Both the position numbers and the translations under genes were made by a program. From a bacterium (GTDB lineage: Bacteria > Bacillota > Clostridia > Oscillospirales > Acutalibacteraceae), in assembly GCA_020627425.1 (NCBI GenBank), contig JAHKXX010000221.1:1-5376 (forward strand): 5,376 bases of DNA, in the 5' to 3' direction. This document shows positions 1 through 5,340 of this stretch, piece by piece. Position 1 is the stretch's first letter, and each line of letters begins with the position of its first letter. The notes under the pieces are model-generated. The model was not told the origin of the DNA. It did no database searches and was given only the letters and a program-made list of their open reading frames with translations.

Positions 1-7
1 CTTAAGT

Positions 8-46
8 AAAAAATCTGCCGCAGTCACCGGCTGCGGCAGATTTTTT
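8..46. terminator. Perfect bidirectional intrinsic terminator
   Basis: A perfect 16-bp inverted repeat (arms 8-23 and 31-46) closes a 7-base loop. The GC-rich core CTGCCGCAG is flanked by six A on one side and six T on the other, so the hairpin works as a rho-independent terminator on either strand. The Nudix unit already has its own terminator at 128-169, so this one probably serves a gene left of the window and may also stop residual leftward readthrough. Confidence 0.9.
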
Positions 47-127
47 GTAAAAGTAAGTCTTTTCTGACTGATAATACAGCTTTTCGGATCAGAAGTGACC
101 CGAGATAAATACAAATCAGAGATAAAA

Positions 128-169
128 CAATAAGGGGATAATGAGTCGTATCTCATTATCCCTTTATTG
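128..169 (-). terminator. Terminator of the DHHW-Nudix unit, overlapping the stop codon
   Basis: An 18-bp stem (arms 128-145 and 152-169, one mismatch that is a G-U wobble in one orientation) has a 6-base loop. On the minus strand it is followed by TTTTATC, a short U tract. The 5' arm includes the TAA stop of the Nudix gene (166-164), so the ribosome would cover part of the hairpin as it terminates. On the plus strand the hairpin is followed by a GC-rich stretch with no T run, so it is a one-way terminator. Confidence 0.8.
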
Positions 170-862
170 CTGCGGCAAAAGTCTGAGTTTTACTTCGTTT
201 AATATTCTTGTATCGTTATCGTGACGGCAAAGCCTCAAAGCATCATCTATAGACGTCCAAAGAAAATTATCTATCTCGCTTTGCTGTACGTTTACCTCTC
301 CGCTTTCAGAGCGTGCAAGAAAGAACACGACCCTTTTCCTTACTTTTCCAAACGGACGGTATATGCTTGTACGGCGAAAGTTCGGCTCGAGAACCACACT
401 CAGTCCGGTTTCCTCTTTTATTTCGCGCAGAGCTGTCTGCTGTTCTGTTTCGTTTTCTTCAACATGTCCCTTGGGGAATGTCCAGCATTTTCCGTTATGG
501 TTTTTTACAAGCAGAATACTCAGATCTTCATCCTTATTTCTCCTATAGACCACCGCACCACAAGATTTTTCGTAGATACATACTATTTTTTCAAACCGTA
601 TATTTGTCTGCCCGAGTCTTTCGCGTATTTGAGGCTCATAAAACACCTCGTCATCAGGCGCTACTATAAGTCTTGTCTGTGAGTGTCCCTTAGTGCTTGC
701 TATCGCTATTACAGTACAGTCTACCGTATCGGACAGACCCGTATTTGTTATAACATATACTTGACTCGGATTTTTACTTCGGTTATTTAAAATGATTCCC
801 GAATATAGTTTACGTTCAATAAGTGTACCGAATATTTCAATTTGTAATTTTTTTCCCAACAT
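164..862 (-). CDS. Nudix hydrolase (Ap4A-hydrolase-like) with pyrophosphatase-like N-terminal domain
   Basis: A 232-residue soluble protein. The C-terminal half (about 98-232) is a Nudix domain. A complete Nudix box runs 132-154 and fits GX5EX7REUXEEXGU, with G132, E138, R146, E147, E150, E151 and G153. It is preceded by WTFPKGH, typical of bis(5'-nucleosyl)-tetraphosphatases, so hydrolysis of Ap4A or a similar nucleoside diphosphate derivative is likely. Residues 1-95 (MLGKK, then VYV, VIAIAS, LIVAP, and a late IYEKSCGAVV join) follow the spacing of a divergent inorganic-pyrophosphatase-like domain that I recall in front of Nudix domains in Clostridia. The acidic metal ligands of a true pyrophosphatase are not evident, so that half is probably non-catalytic. 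I chose ATG 862 because GAGGTG lies 7 bases upstream and MLGK is the expected N-terminus. A GTG at 877, with AAGGA upstream, would add 5 residues. It lies 32 bp after the DHHW gene and is presumably cotranscribed. Confidence 0.88.
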   Translation of the reverse strand: MLGKKLQIEIFGTLIERKLYSGIILNNRSKNPSQVYVITNTGLSDTVDCTVIAIASTKGHSQTRLIVAPDDEVFYEPQIRERLGQTNIRFEKIVCIYEKSCGAVVYRRNKDEDLSILLVKNHNGKCWTFPKGHVEENETEQQTALREIKEETGLSVVLEPNFRRTSIYRPFGKVRKRVVFFLARSESGEVNVQQSEIDNFLWTSIDDALRLCRHDNDTRILNEVKLRLLPQQ

Positions 863-869
863 TCCGGTA

Positions 870-875
870 CACCTC
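870..875 (-). promoter_or_regulatory. Ribosome binding site that decides the Nudix start
   Basis: GAGGTG on the minus strand sits 7 bases before ATG 862-860. A competing AAGGA (886-890) sits 8 bases before GTG 877-875. The ATG gives the protein beginning MLGKK and is preferred, but both starts are physically possible and they overlap: the GTG shares one base with the GAGGTG motif. Confidence 0.6.
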
Positions 876-894
876 ACTTTACAATTCCTTTTAT

Positions 895-2094
895 TTATGA
901 TACTGATTTCAGCTCGTTTATCCGCACCTCTGTATTTGCGTTCATAACACTGTTCAGGATCAGCACATCCGTAAACTTGTTTTTCTTTATATGATCCGTT
1001 ATACTTCCCTCATACAGAGCCGGATCTATTACAAATATACTGTCATAATTACCGACAAGAAACGGCACCATCGCACACGCATACGAATCGCCTATAACGC
1101 ACAGTTTTTTTCCGGTTTTTGATCCGGTATCAATGCGTACATAGGGATTGCTGCCCCATATAAAGGCACTATAGGCATTGCTCCCCTCGGCAAACGCCGC
1201 AATAACAGTAGATTCCTTCTCCTTATCGCTGCCGCTTTCCAGCAGATGGCACGCGCAGTCAGCTTTGGGATCATAGTAAACAACGGTATCGGTATTTTTC
1301 CTCAACTGGGCGTTACCCTTTGGCGACTCTTCGGTTACAGTTGCGTTCAGCAGAGCACCCGTAAAGTCCTTTATACTGCCCTCGTTAAAATCGGTAAGTC
1401 GGCTGCTTTTTATTTCGGCAGCCCTTGCAAACTCCTGATAGCAGTAGTACGCTCCGAGAGCAGTCCAGTGATTATCCGTATGGAAGTATACGTATTCACC
1501 GCTATGCTCCGAAAGGCTCTTATAAGCGTCAACAGAAACAACATCCGAGGAATAAGACGAATAAACTATATCTATATTCTGTTTCTGATCCGACTGCTGA
1601 GAAAGATATTTCCCCGGCAGACCGAACGCCGTATGAGTCGGAACGACCATATTATACACATCAACACCAGGCAGCTTATTTTTTATATCGGACACCGTCT
1701 TTGCATATCTTTTCGCTGTATCCTCTGTTCCGTAAAACATTTCATAGCCCTCGGAATCATAAACAAAGACATTACCGTCAAAGTAACCTTCCTTAACCGT
1801 CTCTGCCGGGGAAGTCTCAACCGAACTTTCCTTTTTGTCGTTATTATTGTTTTTACTCTGTTCATTAGTGTTCACGGAGGATTCAGCCGGTTGTCCGGTA
1901 TATACAGTCTTATCGGGTACAGTCTTTGGAAAAAAGAAAACAAAGTATACGACAGCCGCACACAAAACAAGAAGAACAACAACAATCAATATCAAAAGCG
2001 GTGTTTTACTTTTTTTGCGTCTTGCGAAGGAAACACTACTGCTTCCCCCTCTGTAGCCCCGTCTCTTATAGCTGTATCCCTTTCGTCTATACAA
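895..2094 (-). CDS. Membrane-anchored DHHW-family (SGNH-like) cell-surface protein
   Basis: 399 residues. A very basic, Tyr/Gly/Arg-rich tail (1-30) precedes one hydrophobic segment (about 32-55), then a Ser/Asn/Lys/Glu-rich linker (about 60-100). This suggests an N-in, type II membrane anchor with the main domain outside the cell. The domain carries HTDNHWT (205-211), the DHHW signature, and IGDSYA (334-339), the SGNH-type serine motif, with VPT at 151-153. Relatives (DHHW, AlgX/AlgJ, DltX/DltD-like proteins) often work with MBOAT acyltransferases in O-acylating surface polysaccharides. Acyl transfer or esterase activity is therefore inferred, and no MBOAT gene is in the window. The start is unusual: no in-frame ATG exists before residue 119. 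TTG at 2094 is the only reasonable start, with AGAGG 9 bases upstream and an in-frame TGA at 2112-2110 just before it. The Nudix gene follows in the same unit. Confidence 0.87.
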   Translation of the reverse strand: MYRRKGYSYKRRGYRGGSSSVSFARRKKSKTPLLILIVVVLLVLCAAVVYFVFFFPKTVPDKTVYTGQPAESSVNTNEQSKNNNNDKKESSVETSPAETVKEGYFDGNVFVYDSEGYEMFYGTEDTAKRYAKTVSDIKNKLPGVDVYNMVVPTHTAFGLPGKYLSQQSDQKQNIDIVYSSYSSDVVSVDAYKSLSEHSGEYVYFHTDNHWTALGAYYCYQEFARAAEIKSSRLTDFNEGSIKDFTGALLNATVTEESPKGNAQLRKNTDTVVYYDPKADCACHLLESGSDKEKESTVIAAFAEGSNAYSAFIWGSNPYVRIDTGSKTGKKLCVIGDSYACAMVPFLVGNYDSIFVIDPALYEGSITDHIKKNKFTDVLILNSVMNANTEVRINELKSVS

Positions 2095-2103
2095 GCCATC
2101 AAT

Positions 2104-2108
2104 CCTCT
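2104..2108 (-). promoter_or_regulatory. Ribosome binding site of the DHHW gene, serving two possible starts
   Basis: AGAGG on the minus strand lies 9 bases before TTG 2094-2092 (the DHHW frame) and only 4 bases before ATG 2099-2097, which is in another frame and opens a 35-codon ORF (1992-2099). TTG is the start that reads straight into the DHHW protein. The out-of-frame ATG could compete for initiation and lower expression. Confidence 0.5.
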
Positions 2109-2127
2109 TTCACATTTGCTTATTATC

Positions 2128-2156
2128 AGTATAATGCTTTTTTAAAAAAATTACAA
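2128..2156 (-). promoter_or_regulatory. Sigma-A promoter for the DHHW-Nudix unit
   Basis: On the minus strand TTGTAA (2156-2151) is separated by exactly 17 bases, mostly a T/A run, from TATACT (2133-2128). Transcription would start near 2121, giving a leader of under 30 bases to the DHHW start. A -35 with four of six consensus bases, a -10 with five of six, and ideal spacing make this a believable housekeeping promoter. Confidence 0.72.
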
Positions 2157-2215
2157 CATACAAAACTACAAACTTACCCTCTATTTTCCGAAAATATTTA
2201 TGCGCAGTGCCCCCG

Positions 2216-2344
2216 GCGGAGTGCCTCCGCAGTCGATTCGCGCACTCAATTTGGTGTTCCCGCCTACTTTTTTGGCACGCGTACAGGCTTGGTTTATTGT
2301 CCCTCTCATTCCGCGTCGCGGCACTCAGGGTGCCGCTTGTGCTG
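2216..2344 (+). repeat. Intergenic repeat, copy A (about 129 bp, two-hairpin element)
   Basis: A GC-rich patch in AT-rich intergenic DNA, about 75% identical (97 of 129 columns, one 1-base gap, hand alignment) to copy B on the opposite strand. The strand given is arbitrary but consistent among copies. Order of parts: hairpin P1 (arms 2216-2221 GCGGAG and 2225-2230 CTCCGC, loop TGC); conserved CGCGCACT; a variable 14-base stretch; CGCCTAC; conserved GGCACGCGTACA; conserved TTGGTTTATT; TCCGCGTC; hairpin P3 (arms 2318-2324 GCGGCAC and 2330-2336 GTGCCGC, loop TCAGG); and GTGCTG at the end. ACGCG (2277-2281) can also pair with CGCGT (2312-2316), a possible P2 that abuts P3. It encodes no evident protein. 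Family unknown to me. Confidence 0.85.
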
Positions 2345-2429
2345 TTTTAAAGTAAAGTCAAGTATAATTTGTCTATTCTACTTAGTTTTTCAATAAAAAA
2401 GCAGCTTCGTCAAAATACCGTCATACGCA
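2345..2429. other. AT-rich spacer with an isolated TATAAT
   Basis: A spacer between repeat copy A and the shared terminator. A perfect TATAAT lies at 2363-2368 on the plus strand, but no good -35 sits 16-18 bases upstream (TGCTGT at the 17-base position, which falls on the 3' edge of copy A). If active, it would make a plus-strand transcript of under 100 bases ending at the terminator. No coding region seen. Confidence 0.3.
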
Positions 2430-2462
2430 AAAAACGCACCACCTTAACAGTGATGCGTTTTT
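2430..2462. terminator. Bidirectional terminator, likely the end of serC-serA
   Basis: Arms 2430-2442 and 2450-2462 pair as AAAAACGCA then CAC against GTG then TGCGTTTTT, with one internal C/A mismatch and a 7-base loop. There are T runs on both strands (TTTTTCTTTT on plus, TTTTTT on minus). It is the first terminator-like structure with a U tract that I see downstream of serA, about 220 bases after its stop. This would put repeat copy B in the 3' untranslated region of the serCA message. Confidence 0.8.
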
Positions 2463-2555
2463 CTTTTGTGATTTATAATCTATCATCTGTCGGATGTCCT
2501 GTTTTGCGGATACACAAAGCAGAACAGACAAACACACCCTGTTACCACTCCGAAG
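2463..2555. other. Spacer between terminator and repeat copy B
   Basis: No gene seen. A modest inverted repeat (2496-2507 against 2519-2529, TGTTTTGC with GCAGAACA plus an outer GTC/GAC and one bulged C) could form a hairpin that pairs slightly better as plus-strand RNA, because its odd pair is G-U there. It has no U tract, and I assign it no function. Confidence 0.35.
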
Positions 2556-2683
2556 CAGCACGAGCGGCGCTATATGCGCCGTGACGCGGACAAAGAGGTA
2601 TAATAAACCAATCTTGTACGCGTGCCATATGGTAGGCGATACTAAAAACTACAGTGCGCGTTTTGACCGCGGAGGCACTCCGC
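2556..2683 (-). repeat. Intergenic repeat, copy B (about 128 bp), abutting serA
   Basis: The inverted partner of copy A. Read on the minus strand from 2683, it repeats the exact 15 bases of hairpin P1 (arms 2683-2678 and 2674-2669), then CGCGCACT, CGCCTAC, GGCACGCGTACA, TTGGTTTATT, TCCGCGTC and a terminal hairpin with arms CGGCGC (2581-2576) and GCGCCG (2570-2565). Compared with copy A, the P3 loop is ATATA instead of TCAGG, while one stem pair is changed on both sides (A-T in A, G-C in B). The outermost P3 pair of A (G-C) is lost in B (A/C). The copy begins on the final G of the serA TAG stop, so it probably lies in the serA 3' untranslated region, upstream of the terminator at 2430-2462. 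Confidence 0.85.
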
Positions 2684-3843
2684 TAAATTACTCTTACAGA
2701 GATAACTCCGTCAATAGCCTTTATAGCGTTTACCGTGTCATCGCTGACATCGTTTGCGGTGTCTACTACAGCATAGCCGTAGTCTTTTCTTGTTTTGCCG
2801 AGCATACCTACAACACTGTTGCCGGCTGCTGTAACAGCATCGGATACCTTTGCAGTCATATTCTCGTCAGCCTTGCTGATAACACAGATTCTTGCGCTGC
2901 CTGTGCGGTCAAGCTTCAGTGCAGGCATTGTAACGGAATTGGTTATGTTACCATTCTCTATATAATCCTTTATCTCATCTGCAGCCATCATAGCACAGTT
3001 GTCCTCTGACTCAGGTGTGGAGGCACCAAGGTGAGGAGTAACAATTACGCCCTCCTGCCCGAGTATGTCGTCTGTACCGAAATCCGTAACATATGCTGCT
3101 ATCTTCTTCTCGGAAATAGCCTTCAGTATATCAGCAGAAACAACAAGGTCTGCTCTTGAATAGTTTACTATGCGGACGCCGTCCTTCATCTTTGCGATGT
3201 TTGCGGTGTTTATCATACCCTTCGTGTCCGGTAGTGACGGAACATGTATGGTAATATAATCCGAAGCTGTAAATATTTCGTCAAGCTCTGTAGTATGCTT
3301 TACACACTCGCAAAGCTTTGCTCTGTTTGCCTCTGACAGGAACGGATCATAGCCGATAACGTCCATACCGAGAGCAGCAGCAGCGTTAGCCACGAGCACA
3401 CCGATAGCGCCGAGTCCGATAACACCGAGAGTCTTTCCCTTTATCTCGGGACCTGCGAACTGGCTCTTGCCCTTTTCTACCATCTTGCCTACTGCGTCGC
3501 CGTTGCCCTTCAAGGTCTTTGCCCACTCGATACCGTCTACTACCTTTCTCGAAGCGAGAAGAAGAGCAGTGATAACAAGCTCTTTAACAGCGTTTGCGTT
3601 AGCACCGGGGGTATTGAAAACAACTATACCCTTTTCGCTGCACTTGTCCAGCGGAATGTTGTTAACGCCGGCACCTGCTCTTGCTATGGCAAGCAGGCTC
3701 TCGGGCAGCTCCATATCGTGCATAGCAGCAGAACGAACAAGAACAGCCTGTGGGTTTTCTACATCGTCGCCGACACAATAGTTGTCACCAAGTCTTGAAG
3801 TACCGACCTTTGCGATCTTGTTTAGAGTCAATACATTATACAT
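2683..3843 (-). CDS. serA: D-3-phosphoglycerate dehydrogenase, ACT-domain form
   Basis: 386 residues. It oxidises 3-phosphoglycerate to 3-phosphohydroxypyruvate with NAD, the first step of phosphorylated serine synthesis in the cytosol. The fold is that of the D-2-hydroxyacid dehydrogenases: a split substrate domain, and a Rossmann domain with GLGAIG (143-148) and the NAD-ribose-binding D166 in YDP. Catalytic R230 (in NYSRADLV) and H271 (in TPHLGAST) are present. The acidic residue between them, usually Glu in DVFE, is D258 in TDFGTDD, as in other clostridial SerA proteins I recall. AD after R230 replaces the common GG. Residues about 316-386 form one ACT domain, suggesting feedback control by serine or another ligand. 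ATG 3843 has an AAGGGTGG-type binding site about 6 bases upstream. It follows serC by 75 bp with no terminator between, so it is cotranscribed. The TAG stop touches repeat copy B. Confidence 0.96.
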   Translation of the reverse strand: MYNVLTLNKIAKVGTSRLGDNYCVGDDVENPQAVLVRSAAMHDMELPESLLAIARAGAGVNNIPLDKCSEKGIVVFNTPGANANAVKELVITALLLASRKVVDGIEWAKTLKGNGDAVGKMVEKGKSQFAGPEIKGKTLGVIGLGAIGVLVANAAAALGMDVIGYDPFLSEANRAKLCECVKHTTELDEIFTASDYITIHVPSLPDTKGMINTANIAKMKDGVRIVNYSRADLVVSADILKAISEKKIAAYVTDFGTDDILGQEGVIVTPHLGASTPESEDNCAMMAADEIKDYIENGNITNSVTMPALKLDRTGSARICVISKADENMTAKVSDAVTAAGNSVVGMLGKTRKDYGYAVVDTANDVSDDTVNAIKAIDGVISVRVI

Positions 3844-3918
3844 TTTAATCCACCCTTTTTATATGATCAAAAAATCTTCATAAATACAGTCAAAATATTA
3901 CCGCGAGTCTTTTTGCGA

Positions 3919-5004
3919 TCAAGCGTTGCGTGCCTCAAAGTCAGCCATAAACTTAACAAGTGCCTCTACACCCTCTACAGGCATTGCGTTGTATATAGAA
4001 GCTCTCATACCGCCTACTGTTCTGTGACCCTTTACGTTAACAAGACCGTTCTCGGCAGCCTCCTTGACAAACTTAGCATCCATCTCCTCGTTGCCTGTGA
4101 TAAACGGAACGTTCATCAGAGATCTGTCTTCCTTTGCAACGGTACCCTTGAACAGGTTTGAATTGTCAAGGAAATCATACAGCATATTTGCCTTTTTCTC
4201 GTTTCTTTCCTTCATTTTTTCGAGTCCGCCGATGTCGTTCTTTATCCACTCGAGAACGAGCTTTGTGATGTATATCTGCCAGCAGGGCGGTGTGTTGAAC
4301 AGTGAGCCCTTGTCAGCGTGGGTCTTATAGTCGAGCATTGTAGGAGTGAAGTCCATAGCGTTGCCGAGAAGATCCTCACGAACGATAACAATTGTAACGC
4401 CTGCGGGAGCTACGTTCTTCTGTGCGCCTGCAAACAGCAGACCGAACTTCGACACGTCTATCGGCTGTGACATAATGCAGGAGGATATATCAGCCACCAG
4501 CGGCACATCACCTGTCTGCGGAAGCTCGTGATAAACGGTACCGTAGATGGTGTTGTTCATGCAGATATAGAAATAGTCTGCGTCCTTTGTAAATGTATCG
4601 GGATCAAGCTTCGGGATATAAGAGAAGGTCTTGTCCTTTGAGGAAGCTATTGCCTTTGCGTCGATATATCTTGCAGCTTCCTTATAAGCCTTTGTAGCCC
4701 ACTGACCGGTCAGAACATAGTCAGCCTTTTTGTTTTTGTTGCCGAGGTTCAGCGGCACACAAGCGAACTGTGTAAATCCGCCGCCCTGCATAAACATAAC
4801 CTTATAGTTATCGGGAATATTCATAACCTCACGAAGAAGTGACTCTGCGCTGTCGATTATACCCTGAAATACCTTTGAACGGTGTGACATCTCCATAACG
4901 GACTGTCCACAGCCCTCATAGTCAAGCATTTCTGCCGCTGCCTTGTTGAGAACGCTCTCGGGCAAAACGGAAGGACCTGCGGAAAAGTTGTAAACTCTGC
5001 TCAT
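3919..5004 (-). CDS. serC: Phosphoserine aminotransferase
   Basis: 361 residues, the usual length for SerC. It transfers the amino group of glutamate to 3-phosphohydroxypyruvate, giving phosphoserine; the same enzyme can serve in pyridoxal phosphate synthesis in some bacteria. Class V aminotransferase marks: the N-terminal YNFSAGPSVLP (5-15), HRSK (41-44), GGGFTQF (74-80), GQW (100-102), D172 in ADISS, the PLP-binding lysine K196 in AGAQKN, and the phosphate-binding C-terminal HRTVGGMRASIYNA (327-340). I chose ATG 5004 because GGAGG lies 8 bases upstream and MSRVYNFSAG is the family N-terminus. An upstream in-frame ATG at 5040 would add 12 residues ahead of this binding site and is unlikely. 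It is first gene of the serC-serA operon, behind a strong promoter at 5070-5098. It hands its substrate need to the neighbour: SerA makes what SerC uses. Confidence 0.96.
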   Translation of the reverse strand: MSRVYNFSAGPSVLPESVLNKAAAEMLDYEGCGQSVMEMSHRSKVFQGIIDSAESLLREVMNIPDNYKVMFMQGGGFTQFACVPLNLGNKNKKADYVLTGQWATKAYKEAARYIDAKAIASSKDKTFSYIPKLDPDTFTKDADYFYICMNNTIYGTVYHELPQTGDVPLVADISSCIMSQPIDVSKFGLLFAGAQKNVAPAGVTIVIVREDLLGNAMDFTPTMLDYKTHADKGSLFNTPPCWQIYITKLVLEWIKNDIGGLEKMKERNEKKANMLYDFLDNSNLFKGTVAKEDRSLMNVPFITGNEEMDAKFVKEAAENGLVNVKGHRTVGGMRASIYNAMPVEGVEALVKFMADFEARNA

Positions 5005-5012
5005 TATAACTG

Positions 5013-5017
5013 CCTCC
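5013..5017 (-). promoter_or_regulatory. Strong ribosome binding site that decides the serC start
   Basis: GGAGG on the minus strand with 8 bases to ATG 5004-5002. It excludes the longer in-frame ATG at 5040, which lies upstream of this site. Confidence 0.85.
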
Positions 5018-5029
5018 AAATATAAATTT

Positions 5030-5055
5030 TGCATAATCAATAATATATTTATGCA
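5030..5055 (-). promoter_or_regulatory. Inverted repeat in the serC leader (possible operator)
   Basis: TGCATAA (5030-5036) and TTATGCA (5049-5055) form a perfect 7-bp inverted repeat around a 12-base AT-rich centre. It lies just downstream of the predicted transcription start (near 5063) and upstream of the ribosome binding site. It could be a dimeric repressor site or a weak leader hairpin; AT-rich sequence makes chance occurrence quite possible. I see no T-box or other riboswitch in this short leader. Confidence 0.3.
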
Positions 5056-5069
5056 TACACTGCCCTTTA

Positions 5070-5098
5070 ATTATATTGCAAATTCCTCTTTAAGTCAA
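5070..5098 (-). promoter_or_regulatory. Near-consensus sigma-A promoter of serC-serA
   Basis: On the minus strand TTGACT (5098-5093), then exactly 17 bases, then TATAAT (5075-5070). Eleven of twelve hexamer bases match consensus. The start would be near 5063, giving a leader of about 60 bases to the serC ATG. Confidence 0.85.
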
Positions 5099-5340
5099 TT
5101 ATCTTGAATAAAATTTATTGATGAATTTGGATATAGAAGATGTTTTTTACGATTTTTCAGTCTTTTTACTTCATTTTCTTTAAAACCGCGCCCGAGTGGT
5201 TGAAGTTTTGCCCCGTGTTATGATAAAATATCAATAGGTCATATAAATACTTATGACTTTGGAACTGTGAAGAAATAAGTTTTAAAATTTATGCTTAGGA
5301 TGATTTGTTCTGTACGAGGCACACGACCGAAGTAACCGAC
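5099..5340. other. Intergenic stretch with no gene seen
   Basis: Mostly AT-rich, stop-dense in all frames, with no convincing ORF. It contains a small GC-rich patch (about 5187-5216) that includes CCGAGTGGTTGAAG, like a tRNA-Ser/Leu D arm, but with no other tRNA parts. There is also an 8-bp imperfect hairpin (AGGTCATA 5236-5243 against TATGACTT 5252-5259) without a U tract. It may be the upstream flank of the third repeat copy. Confidence 0.5.

Noticed and set aside
1246..2145. Long plus-strand open frame of 299 codons opposite the DHHW gene
   Set aside because: It lies antisense to a gene with clear DHHW and GDS motifs, has a Cys/Arg/Ile-rich composition with no family resemblance, and has no good promoter or ribosome binding site.
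2216..2230. Hairpin P1 as an intrinsic terminator
   Set aside because: The 6-bp GC-rich stem with a 3-base loop has no T run on either side in copy A or copy B.
2202..2344. CRISPR array or insertion sequence in the repeat-rich gap
   Set aside because: There is no regular repeat-spacer pattern, no transposase frame, and no target duplication that I can see; only two inverted, diverged copies.
2494..3009. Plus-strand open frame running through repeat copy B into the serA end
   Set aside because: It crosses a structured repeat and then reads antisense to the ACT domain of SerA; the composition is not protein-like.
5005..5040. Longer serC with 12 extra N-terminal residues
   Set aside because: The strong GGAGG at 5013-5017 lies inside this extension and is correctly spaced for ATG 5004, and the family N-terminus matches the shorter form.
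5187..5216. tRNA-Ser/Leu-like D-arm sequence CCGAGTGGTTGAAG
   Set aside because: No acceptor stem, anticodon arm or GTTCGA-type T arm with suitable spacing follows; the next 100 bases are AT-rich. Probably chance, or at most a fragment.
5186..5222. Possible fourth repeat copy on the minus strand (CGGGGCAAAAC resembling the CGGTCAAAACG block)
   Set aside because: Only about 10 bases match before similarity is lost, and none of the other conserved blocks follow.
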